Notes: generated by a model not told the origin, from the letters alone. 64,000 bases of DNA from Streptococcus suis (GCA_029593505.1 JAKTNI010000003.1:124001-188000), one strand, 5' to 3'. Positions 32,139 to 42,259 are shown, numbered from the stretch's first letter. Numbers and translations: made by a program.

Positions 32139-32522
32139 TTAAACAGATACCAAACGTTTTACTTTTAATCCAACTCCAATAAGCATAAGTAAACCACAAA
32201 TGTAATAAGCAACAGGCAATTCGATTATACGACTCCAGAATTCTTCTCCTAGAGCCAGAATGGGTAAGCAATAAAAATACAATGCGATCATAAAAGTCAG
32301 GATAAAAATAATCATTTGAATACTTTTATAACCTTGATAATTTATGAAGAAGAATGTTAAAAAGATTAGAATAGAGGACAAGGAAAACAAATTTTGACTG
32401 AAATACCACCAACCTGATACAAGGAAAACAGAATAACTTTTACTGTCCGTAGCATACGTAAACGGTAATAGCATACACAATATGAACAATAATCCAATTG
32501 TATGAGTAATATACTTTTGCAT
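32139..32522 (-). CDS. Four-helix membrane protein, unknown
   Basis: From the ATG at 32522 the product is 127 residues with four hydrophobic helices, about 5-24, 42-66, 68-90 and 97-120. The frame is open for 27 codons further upstream, but a promoter (-10 at 32590-32595) puts the transcript start near 32583, so MQKYITHTIGLLFILCML is the best N-terminus. No family is recognised. It stands alone between obgE and uvrC. Confidence 0.65.
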   Translation of the reverse strand: MQKYITHTIGLLFILCMLLPFTYATDSKSYSVFLVSGWWYFSQNLFSLSSILIFLTFFFINYQGYKSIQMIIFILTFMIALYFYCLPILALGEEFWSRIIELPVAYYICGLLMLIGVGLKVKRLVSV

Positions 32523-32589
32523 GGCCTTCACATAGCTCTCTATTTTATTAACGCCATTACTTTTTGCCAAGCTAAATTTTGACAAGTTT

Positions 32590-32618
32590 ATTATACTAGT
32601 CAACTATAAAGTTGTAAA
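32590..32618 (-). promoter_or_regulatory. Promoter of the four-helix membrane-protein gene
   Basis: On the minus strand TTTACA (32618-32613) and TATAAT (32595-32590) are separated by 17 bases. Confidence 0.7.
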
Positions 32619-32674
32619 GCGTTTTCTGAATGTTTATTCTGTTTTTTGATTTTCATTCAGTTTTCAACTGCCTT

Positions 32675-34450
32675 TCAATCGCCACTCAACTTTTCCTTGA
32701 CCTTCTCCGCTACCTTGTATGGAACTCCTGCTTCTGCGATTTCTTCTAGGCTGGCTGACTGGATGTTTCCAATAGACTTGAAATGTTTCATCAAAGCCCG
32801 CTTACGTTTTGGTCCTAGCCCCTCTATGTCGTCTAACTTAGATGAGAAGGAATTTTTTGATCGCACTTGACGATGAAAAGTAATGGCAAATCGATGAACC
32901 TCATCTTGAAGGCGTTGCAGTAAGAAAAATTCCTGTGAGTTACGAGGCAATTCTACCACTTCTAACGGATCGCCAAAAAGCAATTCGTGTGTCTGATGTT
33001 TATCATTCTTTTGTAAACCAGCAATTGGAATAGACATACCCAATTCTCGCTCAATAACTTGCTTGGCGACATTGACCTGCCCCTGCCCACCGTCTATGAT
33101 AATCAAATCCGGCGGCGTCAAACCATCTCGTAGCACTCGACTATAACGGCGTTGCAAAACTTCACGCATGGAAGCATAATCATCTGGTCCTTCTACTGTC
33201 TGAATTTTGTACTTACGATACTCTTTCTTATTAGGCATCCCATGTTCAAACACTACCATGGCAGATACAGGACTGGTGCCCATAATGTTAGAGTTGTCAA
33301 ACGCTTCAATTCGAATAGGTGTTGGAATCCCTAGTAGTTGACCAATATTCTCAATCGCACCATAGGTCTTCTCCATATTTTTCTCTAAGAGATTGAACTT
33401 TTGCTCCAGACTAACACGTGCATTCTTAGTCGCCAGATTGATCAGCTGTTTTTTCTCACCACGCTGAGGCTGGATAACTTTAGTAGCCACTAATGCCTCA
33501 ACTGCCTCCTTATCAATGTCTTGCGGTATGAGCAATTCAGCTGGTATCAAATGCTGCTGATCTCTGTAAAATTGTCCGATATAGGTCAGAAAATCCTCAT
33601 CCGCATCATTATAATAGGGAAATAGATTGACAGTACGCTCAATAAGTTTTCCCTGACGCACAAAGAAAACCTGTACACACATCCATCCCTTATCCACATA
33701 GTAACCAAATACATCCCTATTTTGCAAATCGTGTGCCATCACTCTCTGCTTTGTTCTCAAAGTCGAAATAGACTGAAGAATATCTCTATATTCCGCAGCT
33801 TTTTCAAACTCTAGATGAGTAGCTGCCAATTGCATTTTTTCCCGAATTTCGCGAACAATCTTATCATCGTGACCTGTAAGAAATTGAGCCACTTCTTTAG
33901 CCATTCTATCATAGTCAGCTAGACTAGGAAGTTGTTCACCATGTGCCATACATTGTCCCAAATGATAATACAGACAATATTTATTTTCTGGCATTTTACA
34001 CTTCCTAAAAGGATAAAGACGTTCCAATAGTTTCAATGTCTGGTTAGCAGCTGCAACATCAGGATAGGGACCAAAATATTGTCCTCCATCCTTTTTTATT
34101 TGACGGGTTATGATTAGTCTAGGATGGCGCTCTTTAGTAATTTTGATAAAAGGATATGATTTATCATCCTTGAGCATGATATTATAACGTGGCTTGTTTT
34201 CTTGAATTAAGTTAATTTCTAGCAACAATGCCTCAATATTAGAATCTGTCACAATAAACTCAAAATCTGCTATCTCTGAAACCAATGCCTCTGTTTTAGT
34301 ATCATGTGCCCCACGAAAATAAGAACGAACTCGATTACGCAAATTCTTAGCCTTACCTACGTAAATAATCTTTCCATATTTATTTTTATGGAGATAACAA
34401 CCCGGGCTATTCGGTAGTAACTCCAATTTATATTTGATTATATCATTCAT
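32675..34450 (-). CDS. uvrC: UvrABC excision nuclease subunit C
   Basis: UvrC makes both incisions around bulky DNA lesions. The 591-residue product has the GIY-YIG nuclease at the N-terminus ([20 protein letters not shown] at about 15-34), a UVR helix pair near 200, the RNase H-like second nuclease ([13 protein letters not shown] near 358) and a C-terminal helix-hairpin-helix ([16 protein letters not shown]). The start is set at 34450, [17 protein letters not shown], which coincides with the predicted transcription start. The ABC exporter operon diverges from it. Confidence 0.96.
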   Translation of the reverse strand: MNDIIKYKLELLPNSPGCYLHKNKYGKIIYVGKAKNLRNRVRSYFRGAHDTKTEALVSEIADFEFIVTDSNIEALLLEINLIQENKPRYNIMLKDDKSYPFIKITKERHPRLIITRQIKKDGGQYFGPYPDVAAANQTLKLLERLYPFRKCKMPENKYCLYYHLGQCMAHGEQLPSLADYDRMAKEVAQFLTGHDDKIVREIREKMQLAATHLEFEKAAEYRDILQSISTLRTKQRVMAHDLQNRDVFGYYVDKGWMCVQVFFVRQGKLIERTVNLFPYYNDADEDFLTYIGQFYRDQQHLIPAELLIPQDIDKEAVEALVATKVIQPQRGEKKQLINLATKNARVSLEQKFNLLEKNMEKTYGAIENIGQLLGIPTPIRIEAFDNSNIMGTSPVSAMVVFEHGMPNKKEYRKYKIQTVEGPDDYASMREVLQRRYSRVLRDGLTPPDLIIIDGGQGQVNVAKQVIERELGMSIPIAGLQKNDKHQTHELLFGDPLEVVELPRNSQEFFLLQRLQDEVHRFAITFHRQVRSKNSFSSKLDDIEGLGPKRKRALMKHFKSIGNIQSASLEEIAEAGVPYKVAEKVKEKLSGD

Positions 34451-34456
34451 GAAACT

Positions 34457-34465
34457 ATTATAGCA
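34457..34465 (-). promoter_or_regulatory. Extended -10 promoter giving a leaderless uvrC transcript
   Basis: On the minus strand TG-C-TATAAT (34465-34457) is followed after six bases by the ATG at 34450, so the expected +1 is the A of the start codon. There is no ribosome site between them and no strong -35 box. Confidence 0.65.
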
Positions 34466-34541
34466 GATTTTATACATTTTATTGACCATAACTGCTAGAA
34501 CGAGAAAATGAAATATTGATGCAAAAATTTCTATATTTATA

Positions 34542-34570
34542 TTGATACTGTACTAATTCAGTGATATAAT
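34542..34570 (+). promoter_or_regulatory. Promoter of the ABC exporter genes
   Basis: TTGATA at 34542-34547 and TATAAT at 34565-34570 are separated by 17 bases, with TGA before the -10. An AGGAGG site follows near 34602, ahead of the ATG. Confidence 0.8.
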
Positions 34571-34613
34571 AAAGATATAAATAAAATAAAGCACTATATC
34601 TTAGGAGGTTCTT

Positions 34614-35351
34614 ATGATTCAATTTGACCATGTTAGCAAAACTTATGGCGAAACAACTGCACTTTCTGACCTCAATGTAACCATTAAAAGAGGTGAAATT
34701 TTTGGACTTATAGGACATAATGGTGCAGGAAAAACAACAACGATTAGTATGCTGACTTCCATTATTGAAGCCAGTCAAGGAAATATCCTAGTTGATGGAT
34801 TAAATCTATCTGAACATCGTGATGAAATCAAAAAACGTATTGCTTATGTACCAGATTCACCAGACATTTTCTTGCATCTAACAGCATTTGAATATTGGCA
34901 TTTTATGGGAAAAGTCTACGGAGTTAGCAAAGAATTGGTAGACAATCGGATTGAGAAACTAGCAACACTCTTTGATATTACTGCTCAACAACATGAAGCA
35001 ATTGATAGTTTCTCACATGGTATGCGCCAAAAGACTATCATCATCGGTGCATTGATTTCAAATCCAGATATTTGGATTCTAGACGAACCTCTAACTGGTT
35101 TAGATCCACAGGCATCATTTGATCTCAAGCAAATGATGAAAGAACATGCCCAGTCTGGCAATACCGTTCTCTTTTCTACTCACGTCCTATCTGTTGCTGA
35201 ACAACTCTGTGATCGCATTGGAATTTTACGCAAGGGAGAATTGATTTTTCTAGGAAGTATTGACGAACTTAAAGCACAATATCCAGATAAAGATTTAGAA
35301 ACTATTTATCTAGAACTTGCTGGTCGTCAACAAACAAAGGTAGGTGAGTAA
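34614..35351 (+). CDS. ABC transporter ATP-binding protein
   Basis: The 245-residue ATPase has Walker A GHNGAGKTT near residue 33, Q-loop region, the signature as FSHGMRQK near 137 and Walker B IWILDEPLTGLDP near 156, followed by the H-loop FSTHVLS. It belongs to the ABC-2 exporter type (Ecs/YthP-like). The permease gene begins 3 bases after its stop, so the pair forms one transporter. The substrate is not evident. Confidence 0.93.
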   Translation: MIQFDHVSKTYGETTALSDLNVTIKRGEIFGLIGHNGAGKTTTISMLTSIIEASQGNILVDGLNLSEHRDEIKKRIAYVPDSPDIFLHLTAFEYWHFMGKVYGVSKELVDNRIEKLATLFDITAQQHEAIDSFSHGMRQKTIIIGALISNPDIWILDEPLTGLDPQASFDLKQMMKEHAQSGNTVLFSTHVLSVAEQLCDRIGILRKGELIFLGSIDELKAQYPDKDLETIYLELAGRQQTKVGE

Positions 35352-35353
35352 GT

Positions 35354-36958
35354 ATGAGTAAATCTACTATATGGGAATTAATTAAAATCAATATCCTATA
35401 CTCTAATCCCCAATTATTAGCTTCTGTTAAGAAAAAGCAAAGTAAGAAAAAAAATCCCTCTTTTTCAGCCTACAAAAGCGTGCTGTGGCAACAATTTTTT
35501 ATGACGCTTAGCTTTGGACTATTGTATAGTGTATTCTTTATGGGAGTAGATTATAGCCGGTCCGTTGGTTTCTTTTCCTTACAGCTAGCTCTCTTTACGA
35601 TTATTTCTATCGTTTATGGTTTTACAGCATTTTTTTCTATTTTTTACGACAGTAAGGATACTAAATTGTATCTAGCACTCCCAGTCCAGCCACACGAAGT
35701 ATTTATTGCCAAAATTATCTCTGCACAAGGAATGGTATTGCCATTTTTAATGCCTTGTTTATCTTTGTTCATCATCACCTACTGGCAAATAGGAGGACCT
35801 AGTTTAATTATAGTAGCTCTTTTATCTTTTCTAGTCTTATGGATAATTGTTAATACACTCAACTTGATTATTATCCATTTTGTCGGAGAAATTCTTACGA
35901 AAAGTTCTAAAAAAACACTGATTTCCACTCTATTGATGGCTGGATCTTCCTTACTTGCCTTTGGTGCTCTTATGTTCCTTCAATCAAGACAAATCGTATC
36001 ACTAGAATCTGGTGGATTTGTTGACTTCCCGACATTACCATTTTTTGTTGGATTTCACTATTTGGTAAGTCAGAGTATATCACTTGGAACTCTACTCCAT
36101 TTTATCTTTCCACTTAGCATAGTAGCCGGATTACTAGTTTATGCTTTTAAAGCTATCATGCCTAACTACTTCTCTCAAGTATTGGCTATTGAGACGGCTT
36201 CTAATAATAAAAAAAGGAACAAACCTGTCAAACTCCCTAATACTCTCACAAAAGCTTTAATGAAACACCATCTATCTACTTTAAAAGATAGTAATCTCAT
36301 CATTCAAACATTTTTTCAGTCACTCTTCATGATAATAGCTCTCTTTCCAAGCTTCTCACGCCTAGTAGAAGGAGATGGCTTTAACATATTTAGTTGGAAA
36401 TACTTTGGTATTGCAATGTTAGCTGGTATACTACTAGGAAACCTCTTTGCGGGCTCTTCCACCTTTATCGGTGTCGCTATGTCACTTGAAAAAGAAAATT
36501 ATCATTTTATCAAAACGTTACCAATCAGCTTCAAACTATTTACCATCCAAAAATTCTGGGTTGTTGCTGCTGTACAATTTATTTTTCCAACACTTATTTA
36601 TCTCTTTTTATCAGTTGTACTGATGAAACTCAATCTCATTTTAGTTTTCTTTTTCATACTAGGTATCAGTATGGGTGCTTTATTAACTGGACAAATTTAT
36701 TATTGGCGTGATCAACGACTGTTAACACTCAACTGGCAAAATAGCAATCAGCTGTTTGGTCGTGGTGCAGGACAATGGCTGATTGCTGGTAGCATCCTTG
36801 GAACTATGTTTTTGGGAATAGCCATCATGGTTGTCAGTATTATCCTCGCTAGCACTATTGGACCTCTCTTTGTTAGTGCTGGACTTATGACATTACTCAT
36901 CACCTGCTGCTCCGCTCTTCAATTCTATCTCTACAAAGCCTATTGGAAAAAATTATAG
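35354..36958 (+). CDS. ABC transporter permease, large multi-helix
   Basis: This 534-residue integral membrane protein has roughly ten or more hydrophobic helices in two halves joined by a hydrophilic stretch near residues 275-300 (SNNKKRNKPVKLPNTLTKAL). Size and layout match the YthQ/EcsB-type permeases paired with the preceding ATPase. No signal sequence for a substrate is visible. The operon ends in a strong forward terminator after a gap of about 55 bases. Confidence 0.88.
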   Translation: MSKSTIWELIKINILYSNPQLLASVKKKQSKKKNPSFSAYKSVLWQQFFMTLSFGLLYSVFFMGVDYSRSVGFFSLQLALFTIISIVYGFTAFFSIFYDSKDTKLYLALPVQPHEVFIAKIISAQGMVLPFLMPCLSLFIITYWQIGGPSLIIVALLSFLVLWIIVNTLNLIIIHFVGEILTKSSKKTLISTLLMAGSSLLAFGALMFLQSRQIVSLESGGFVDFPTLPFFVGFHYLVSQSISLGTLLHFIFPLSIVAGLLVYAFKAIMPNYFSQVLAIETASNNKKRNKPVKLPNTLTKALMKHHLSTLKDSNLIIQTFFQSLFMIIALFPSFSRLVEGDGFNIFSWKYFGIAMLAGILLGNLFAGSSTFIGVAMSLEKENYHFIKTLPISFKLFTIQKFWVVAAVQFIFPTLIYLFLSVVLMKLNLILVFFFILGISMGALLTGQIYYWRDQRLLTLNWQNSNQLFGRGAGQWLIAGSILGTMFLGIAIMVVSIILASTIGPLFVSAGLMTLLITCCSALQFYLYKAYWKKL

Positions 36959-37014
36959 CTAATCATCCATATACACTTATAAAGAATTCAATAAACCCAA
37001 AAGAATATCGTATC

Positions 37015-37060
37015 AGACTGAAGAAAACATTTATTTTAGCATGTTCTTCAGTCTTTTTTC
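37015..37060 (+). terminator. Terminator of the ABC exporter operon
   Basis: A long stem (AGACTGAAGAA.. / ..TTCTTCAGTCT with extended ACAT/ATGT pairing) is followed by TTTTTT on the plus strand. Confidence 0.85.
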
Positions 37061-37110
37061 ATAAAATCAACTAACATTAAACAGCAAAATTTTCACCAGC
37101 ATTTCCTCTA

Positions 37111-37791
37111 CTAAAAAAGCTCACTTTCTTCTCTAAAAGAATAATATTCCTTACTTCCGACAATCAAATGATCTAATAATACCAATCCTAGTGTCTTACA
37201 AGACTCTTTTAAATTATTAGTAAACGATACATCATTCTTGCTTGGCTGTACCACTCCAGATGGATGATTATGTACAATAATAATTGAAGTTGCCATACAT
37301 TTCACTGCGTAATGTAAAATCTCTCTCGGTTCTGCAATGCTTCGATTGACACTGCCAATAAAAATCGTTTTCTGACTGATAATTTGATTCTGGGTATTGA
37401 GATAAAGAGCGACCAAGTGTTCTTGTTTTTTATCTCCAATTTCTTGAATCATTTTACGTCCAAGTTTTTCACTCCCCAATATTCGATCATTTCCTAATAA
37501 TTCAGATTGATTAATCCGTTTGCCTAATTCGATCATTGCCTTGATTTCAATAGCTTTGACACGTCCGATCCCTGTCAAACTTTGCAACTCTTCAATGGAA
37601 AGTTCCTTTAAAGTAGCCAATGTTTCTAATTTACTAAGTAAGTTGCTAGAAAGGATTGAAACGGGTTCTTTTTGTGTACCTGTTCGTATAAAAATAGCCA
37701 ATAATTCTTGGTTACTTAATCGTTCAGCTCCTACTTCTAGTAAACGTTCACGTGGTAATAAGGCTTCCTCTTTAAAATCAATTTGATACAT
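37111..37791 (-). CDS. radC: RadC/UPF0758 family JAMM-motif protein
   Basis: The 226-residue product has a helix-hairpin-helix at about 45-70 ([20 protein letters not shown]) and a C-terminal MPN/JAMM metalloprotease-like domain with [15 protein letters not shown], holding the HxH and downstream aspartate metal ligands. Despite the name, a DNA-repair role is not established for the family. A strong GTAGGAGG site precedes the ATG. It lies alone on the minus strand, convergent with the ABC exporter operon. Confidence 0.93.
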   Translation of the reverse strand: MYQIDFKEEALLPRERLLEVGAERLSNQELLAIFIRTGTQKEPVSILSSNLLSKLETLATLKELSIEELQSLTGIGRVKAIEIKAMIELGKRINQSELLGNDRILGSEKLGRKMIQEIGDKKQEHLVALYLNTQNQIISQKTIFIGSVNRSIAEPREILHYAVKCMATSIIIVHNHPSGVVQPSKNDVSFTNNLKESCKTLGLVLLDHLIVGSKEYYSFREESELF

Positions 37792-37965
37792 AGCTTTCCT
37801 CCTACCTAATTTATTCGTAACAAACTGAAAAAGTAAACAAACTATTCTTTATATTCAAATGTGCTTTACATGGTACTGCTATTATTCATAAGTATATATA
37901 TTAATTATTCTTCTTTTAATAAATATATGCATTTCTGACTTCTATATCCCTCTAGTATAAATACA

Positions 37966-38000
37966 AAAAACCTTCTCCAAAATATTGGAAAAGGTTTTTT
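37966..38000 (-). terminator. Terminator of rpmE2
   Basis: On the minus strand CCTTTTCCAA pairs with TTGGAGAAGG (one U-G), extended by A/T pairs and followed by TTTTTT. Confidence 0.85.
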
Positions 38001-38031
38001 ATAACTATTTCTGTAAACTGAATACGATTGA

Positions 38032-38274
38032 CTATTTGATACCGTATTTTTTGTTGAAACGATCCACGCGTCCATCTGCTTGAGTGAACTTTTGACGTCC
38101 TGTATAGAATGGATGTGAGTCTGATGAAATTTCCACACGAACCAATGGATAAGTTTCACCTTCAAATTCTACAGTTTCATTAGTTTTCTTAGTAGAACCG
38201 CTAAGGAACTTGTAGCCAGTAGTAGTGTCCATAAAGACAACAGGGCGATAATCTGGATGAATATCTTTTTTCAT
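38032..38274 (-). CDS. rpmE2: 50S ribosomal protein L31 type B
   Basis: The 80-residue product begins [20 protein letters not shown] and contains [17 protein letters not shown] at its end. It lacks the CxxC zinc ligands of type A L31, which makes it the zinc-independent type B protein. The start at 38274 is chosen because it matches the family N-terminus; the frame is open further upstream. It precedes the pde2/apbE pair in the pneumococcal order L31, DHH, flavodoxin. Confidence 0.96.
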   Translation of the reverse strand: MKKDIHPDYRPVVFMDTTTGYKFLSGSTKKTNETVEFEGETYPLVRVEISSDSHPFYTGRQKFTQADGRVDRFNKKYGIK

Positions 38275-38385
38275 TTTAAAAAAATTCCTTTCTGCCATGG
38301 TCTCTTTTGAGCCATAGATTATAACCATTTGATTGTATCAAAATTTTTAATTGATTGCAAGCTTTTTCGGTTATTTTTTCCATTT

Positions 38386-39414
38386 CTACAAAACAGAAGC
38401 TCCTGAAGTTACATCTGTACGGACAGTCATGCCAAATCCTCCTATAGTCGGACTTGAAAAACTATCTGAAATAACTAGATTACCATACTCTACCATGCCG
38501 GTCAATCCAGCTGTCAGAAATACTTGTCCTTTATGATCTATAATGACAGCTTCTATTTCTAACATGTTATGAACTGTTTCTAAGATTTCTTCTATTGCTG
38601 CGCCAAACAAGCGAGTTGTCCAGACTTCACCATCTAATGATTTTTTAGAAATAATACTAAGACTAGCAATCTGTGTTTCCATTGGATAACCTGTTTCCGT
38701 ATTAAAAATATGGTGATAGACTTTATCCTTTATGGTCAATGTTCGCTCATAGACGCCCGACGTAACAACAGATCCTTCAGATATTTTCAAAACCAGAGCA
38801 TTTTTACCACGTTTATTATGAGGATCTTGAATACCAATTCTCCAATAACCGTCTGAATGGTGGGAAGGTTCTCCTACTGTTCGGACATTACCACCCAGAT
38901 TGAGCAAACCAGAAGTAACTCCCATAGCTTTTAAAAATTCCACTATCTTATCTGCTACATACCCTTTTGCCAAAGCTCCCAAATCAATTGCCATTCCAAC
39001 TTTTCTTAAGTATACGGTCTGATCTACATCGTTCAATACAATATCCTGAGGATCGATCAGTTCTAACTTTTTAGCAATACTGTCTTGACTAGGAATTCTC
39101 GCATCAGGAAAACCAATTCGCCAGCTCTGAACAAGAGGACCGATCGCGATATTAAGAAAACTCCCCTTTGCTAGACTATGCTCTTTTCCAAAGGCAATCA
39201 ACTCATACAAATCTGCCGCCACAGGAACGGCTTGAACTCCTGCATTTAGATTGACTTCCATCAATTCTGACGTTAAATCATTGGCCGAAAATCGATCCTT
39301 ATAAAGATAAAGAAGCTGTTCTACTTGATCCAAAATGGACTCAGCATCATGATGCCAAATCCTTGTTTCAATGAGCGTCCCCATTAAATGAATGATTCTG
39401 CTAGTTGGTTGCAT
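38386..39414 (-). CDS. FAD:protein FMN transferase (ApbE family)
   Basis: ApbE enzymes attach FMN to a Thr/Ser of target flavoproteins. The 342-residue product shows AIDLGALAKGYVADKIVEFL near residue 155, LNLGGNVRTVG near 184 and TGYPMETQIASLSII near 250, with a later DGEVWTTRLFGA that carries the metal-binding aspartate. No lipoprotein signal is present, so it seems cytosolic, unlike many exported ApbE proteins. The start at 39414 overlaps the pde2 end by 14 bases. Alternative upstream starts (for example 39453) cannot be excluded. Confidence 0.88.
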   Translation of the reverse strand: MQPTSRIIHLMGTLIETRIWHHDAESILDQVEQLLYLYKDRFSANDLTSELMEVNLNAGVQAVPVAADLYELIAFGKEHSLAKGSFLNIAIGPLVQSWRIGFPDARIPSQDSIAKKLELIDPQDIVLNDVDQTVYLRKVGMAIDLGALAKGYVADKIVEFLKAMGVTSGLLNLGGNVRTVGEPSHHSDGYWRIGIQDPHNKRGKNALVLKISEGSVVTSGVYERTLTIKDKVYHHIFNTETGYPMETQIASLSIISKKSLDGEVWTTRLFGAAIEEILETVHNMLEIEAVIIDHKGQVFLTAGLTGMVEYGNLVISDSFSSPTIGGFGMTVRTDVTSGASVL

Positions 39415-40345
39415 TTCGTATAACCTGCTGAATTTCTTGATATATTTGTTCATTTTCAGAGATAGAATACGAATTAGCACCACTGGCTAATGGATGTCCT
39501 CCTCCATTATGACGCTTGGCAATCTCATTTATCGGGAGAGATTTACTACGGAGACGAACGCGATACGTACCATCTTCTTGCTCTACAAAAATTCCCCAAG
39601 ATGCAACTGTATCAATTCTTCCGGGTGCACTCACGATAAAGGAAGTCTCTGCATCCGTCACACCATATTTCTCAAGTGTGTCCTTCGTTAAGATAACACG
39701 AGCAGCTCCTGCTTCATCTATCTCTAAGTGATTGTAAACATAGCCTGTCAGTTTAGCAATTCTAACATCAATCGTTTCCATTTGACGAGACACATCTGCA
39801 AAATCAAAATCTTCTTGGCGTAGCCTTGCTGCAATCTCAAACGTACGGTGACTAGTCGCTGGGTATAGAAAACGACCTGTATCACCAATGATTCCAGCAT
39901 ACAATAATCTTGCAATAACGCTATCCAAAGATAGTTTGGCTTGAATGGCCAACTCAGCAATCATTTCACTACATGAACTAGCCATAGTATTAACCCAGAC
40001 CAAATCGCCGTATACATCCTCATTTGGATGATGATCAATTTTGATAAGATAGTCCCCTTGTGCATATCTATCATCATCAATGCGATCTGTATTGGCTGTA
40101 TCCGTTACAATGACCAAAGCTCCTTGGTAATCCTCATCACTCACTTGCTCCATACGTGCTAGCCAAATGAGACTTGGTTCGTCCTTACCTGTTATTTTTA
40201 TGGTTTTAGTAGGAAAATGTTTCTGTAATAATTTTTGCAAACCAACCTGACTGCCAATAGCATCTGGATCAGGTCGTTGATGACGATGAATAATAATCGT
40301 GTCATATCGCTTAATTGCTTCAATAATATTGTTGTAAATAGTCAT
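39401..40345 (-). CDS. DHH/DHHA1 phosphoesterase, Pde2/NrnA type
   Basis: The 314-residue product has the DHH-family motifs HRHQRPDPDAIGSQ near 21, VIVTDTANTDR near 80 and KIDHHPNEDVYGD near 103, then the DHHA1 substrate motif HNGGGHPLASGA near 283. It corresponds by position and type to pneumococcal SP_1298 (Pde2), which breaks down pApA and short oligonucleotides in the c-di-AMP pathway. It overlaps the ApbE-family gene and diverges from flavodoxin. Confidence 0.92.
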   Translation of the reverse strand: MTIYNNIIEAIKRYDTIIIHRHQRPDPDAIGSQVGLQKLLQKHFPTKTIKITGKDEPSLIWLARMEQVSDEDYQGALVIVTDTANTDRIDDDRYAQGDYLIKIDHHPNEDVYGDLVWVNTMASSCSEMIAELAIQAKLSLDSVIARLLYAGIIGDTGRFLYPATSHRTFEIAARLRQEDFDFADVSRQMETIDVRIAKLTGYVYNHLEIDEAGAARVILTKDTLEKYGVTDAETSFIVSAPGRIDTVASWGIFVEQEDGTYRVRLRSKSLPINEIAKRHNGGGHPLASGANSYSISENEQIYQEIQQVIRNATN

Positions 40346-40403
40346 AGCAACTCCTTTTTTCCCATTTTAGCATAAACTTCCTCTTTTGGAAATGATAGGA
40401 GTA

Positions 40404-40412
40404 TGGTATAAT
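40404..40412 (+). promoter_or_regulatory. Extended -10 promoter of the flavodoxin gene
   Basis: TG-G-TATAAT at 40404-40412; a GGAGG site lies at 40433-40437 before the ATG. Confidence 0.7.
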
Positions 40413-40440
40413 GAAATGACTATGTAATTTGGAGGACATT

Positions 40441-40893
40441 ATGGCACTAGCAAAGATTGTTTACGCTAGCATGACTGGCAACACAGAAGAAATTGCTGAT
40501 ATCGTGGCCAATAAACTAGAAGAATTAGGCTTGGAAGTACAAGTTCATGAATGCACAACCATTGAAACTGAAGAAATTTTAGATGCTGATCTCATTGTTG
40601 TTGCTAGCTACACCTATTCCTACGGTGGAGATGGCGAATTGCCTGATGAGATTGTCGATTTTTATGCAGACTTAGCCGATTTGGATCTAACTGGGAAAAT
40701 CTATGGTGTCTGTGGTTCTGGAGATACTTTCTATGATGATTTCTGTAGCGCAGTTGATGACTTTGATCTCATGCTATCATCTCGAGGTGCAACCAAAGGA
40801 GCTGAAAATGTGAAAGTAGACCTCGCTGCTGAAGAAGAGGATATCATTAATTTAGAACAATTTGCAACTGATCTAGTTGCAAAACTCGTATAA
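40441..40893 (+). CDS. Flavodoxin
   Basis: This 150-residue acidic electron carrier binds FMN. The phosphate-binding loop is YASMTGNTEEIAD near residue 9, and further FMN contacts are in VASYTYSYGGDGELPDE near 55 and VCGSGDTFYDDFC near 87. The ATG at 40441 follows TTGGAGGACATT. Chorismate mutase lies downstream, behind a terminator-like hairpin. Confidence 0.95.
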   Translation: MALAKIVYASMTGNTEEIADIVANKLEELGLEVQVHECTTIETEEILDADLIVVASYTYSYGGDGELPDEIVDFYADLADLDLTGKIYGVCGSGDTFYDDFCSAVDDFDLMLSSRGATKGAENVKVDLAAEEEDIINLEQFATDLVAKLV

Positions 40894-40905
40894 TGGTATA
40901 CAAAT

Positions 40906-40934
40906 AACCAGTAACAATCGTTACTGGTTTTCTT
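40906..40934 (+). terminator. Hairpin terminator between flavodoxin and chorismate mutase
   Basis: A perfect 10-bp stem (AACCAGTAAC / GTTACTGGTT) with a 4-base loop is followed by TTTCTT. Partial read-through would place chorismate mutase under flavodoxin control. Confidence 0.8.
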
Positions 40935-40948
40935 GAAAGGAAACACAT

Positions 40949-41227
40949 ATGACATTAGATAACATCCGTACGGAAATCAATGAAATTGATCGCAAACTCG
41001 TTGAACTTTTAGAAAAACGCATGGAATTAGTAGACCAAGTAACTGCTTATAAACGAGCAACAGGAAAGCCGGTATTAGATAGCAAGCGAGAAACCGATGT
41101 TCTAAAACATGTAGGGGATCTAATTCAAAAAGATGACTACCGCACCACTATCCAAGAAACATTTCGTCAAATCATGACAGAATCCAGACGCTATCAAACG
41201 AATAAGCTAGGAAATGATACTCAATAA
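40949..41227 (+). CDS. Chorismate mutase, AroQ class
   Basis: The 92-residue all-helical product is of AroQ type: RTEINEIDRKLVELLEKRME at the N-terminus, then KRATGKPVLDSKRETDVLKH. The arginines and lysines in these segments are the usual active-site residues. It turns chorismate into prephenate for phenylalanine and tyrosine synthesis. GAAAGGAAA lies before the ATG. The order flavodoxin then chorismate mutase is found in pneumococcus. Confidence 0.93.
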   Translation: MTLDNIRTEINEIDRKLVELLEKRMELVDQVTAYKRATGKPVLDSKRETDVLKHVGDLIQKDDYRTTIQETFRQIMTESRRYQTNKLGNDTQ

Positions 41228-41314
41228 TTATCAGCATCAGATGTCCATCAAAAGAGAATTAACCATTGGGAAAAGAACACTCAATCCTTTAACTCTAAAA
41301 GATAAAGCATATCT

Positions 41315-41620
41315 CTAGACATTTACAATTGGAATGGACAACTCAATTAAACGGTCCGTATAGATAGTTTGAATGGCTGATTTATCAATAATCTTCTCAT
41401 CAATTTTACGGTGTAAGAAGAAATCACGAATGGTTTCCATTTCTGATTGTTGTATATTGCGATGTTTATTGCTGATTAAGAGTTCGTAATGACGAGGAGC
41501 TTGTGTGAAAATAACATCTGTATTACCAGCAGAGTAAGTCTCTACTAGAAAAGCATCCGTATTCGCTAATTGATTTTGAACTAGGCGGGTATGACTGTTT
41601 GTCGTGTTAATGATCTTCAT
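41315..41620 (-). CDS. DUF1827 family protein
   Basis: The 101-residue cytosolic product starts MKIINTTNSHTRLVQNQLAN and contains RHYELLISNKHRNIQQSEME, in keeping with the streptococcal DUF1827 family, often found next to a NUDIX gene as here. The role is unknown. The region between 41228 and 41314 is a short convergent gap with no strong hairpin. Confidence 0.85.
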   Translation of the reverse strand: MKIINTTNSHTRLVQNQLANTDAFLVETYSAGNTDVIFTQAPRHYELLISNKHRNIQQSEMETIRDFFLHRKIDEKIIDKSAIQTIYTDRLIELSIPIVNV

Positions 41621-41686
41621 ATAAAACCTCCACTCTCTCTGGCTAACATTATAGCACGCTTAGATTATTTTAGCTAGCTATTTTGA

Positions 41687-42148
41687 TTAGATATCTGATG
41701 TTTTTGCTTGCAATTTCCATTGCTCAATTCCCCACTTATGACTTCCTCTTTTAAGTTTATCAATGGCTTGTTCTACTGGAAACCAAGCAAGCGTATTAAA
41801 ATCTTCCAATGGCTTTCCTATTTGTTGATAATGTGTCACATGATAAATATAAGCCGGGTTATAGAAATAAGTATCACGGTGTCTTGAATAAAAATATTCG
41901 TCAGCTTGTCCGTAATAGCTCCCAATTTCAGCAACAAATCCGAGCTCTTCTAATAATTCTCTCTCAAGAGCAGTTAAATGATTTTCACCTTCTTCAATCT
42001 CACCACCAGGCAAAAACCAAGCACCATTTGGTGCTTGCACCAGTATGATATTTTCCCTTGTTTCATCTGAAATGATGGCATACACTCCATATCGGCTCTT
42101 ATAATGTACACCTTCTATTTTTTCTCCGAAAACAACACAATTCCCCAT
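41687..42148 (-). CDS. NUDIX hydrolase
   Basis: The 153-residue product carries a full Nudix box, GGEIEEGENHLTALERELLEELGF at about 48-71 (key residues G, E, REL and EE), the metal site for hydrolysis of nucleoside diphosphate derivatives. The substrate cannot be inferred. A strong GAAGGAG site precedes the ATG. It lies beside the DUF1827 gene, a known streptococcal pairing. Confidence 0.93.
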   Translation of the reverse strand: MGNCVVFGEKIEGVHYKSRYGVYAIISDETRENIILVQAPNGAWFLPGGEIEEGENHLTALERELLEELGFVAEIGSYYGQADEYFYSRHRDTYFYNPAYIYHVTHYQQIGKPLEDFNTLAWFPVEQAIDKLKRGSHKWGIEQWKLQAKTSDI

Positions 42149-42259
42149 AGCTATCTCCTTCTATTATTCACTATGTTGAACATATTATATCATTTTTATA
42201 CGATTTCTTACTATAATATGCACAGGATAATCCTACAATTTGATAACTATACTGAACAC

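Noticed and set aside
37905..38165. 86-codon minus-strand frame near rpmE2
   Set aside because: It overlaps the rpmE2 gene and its terminator in another frame.
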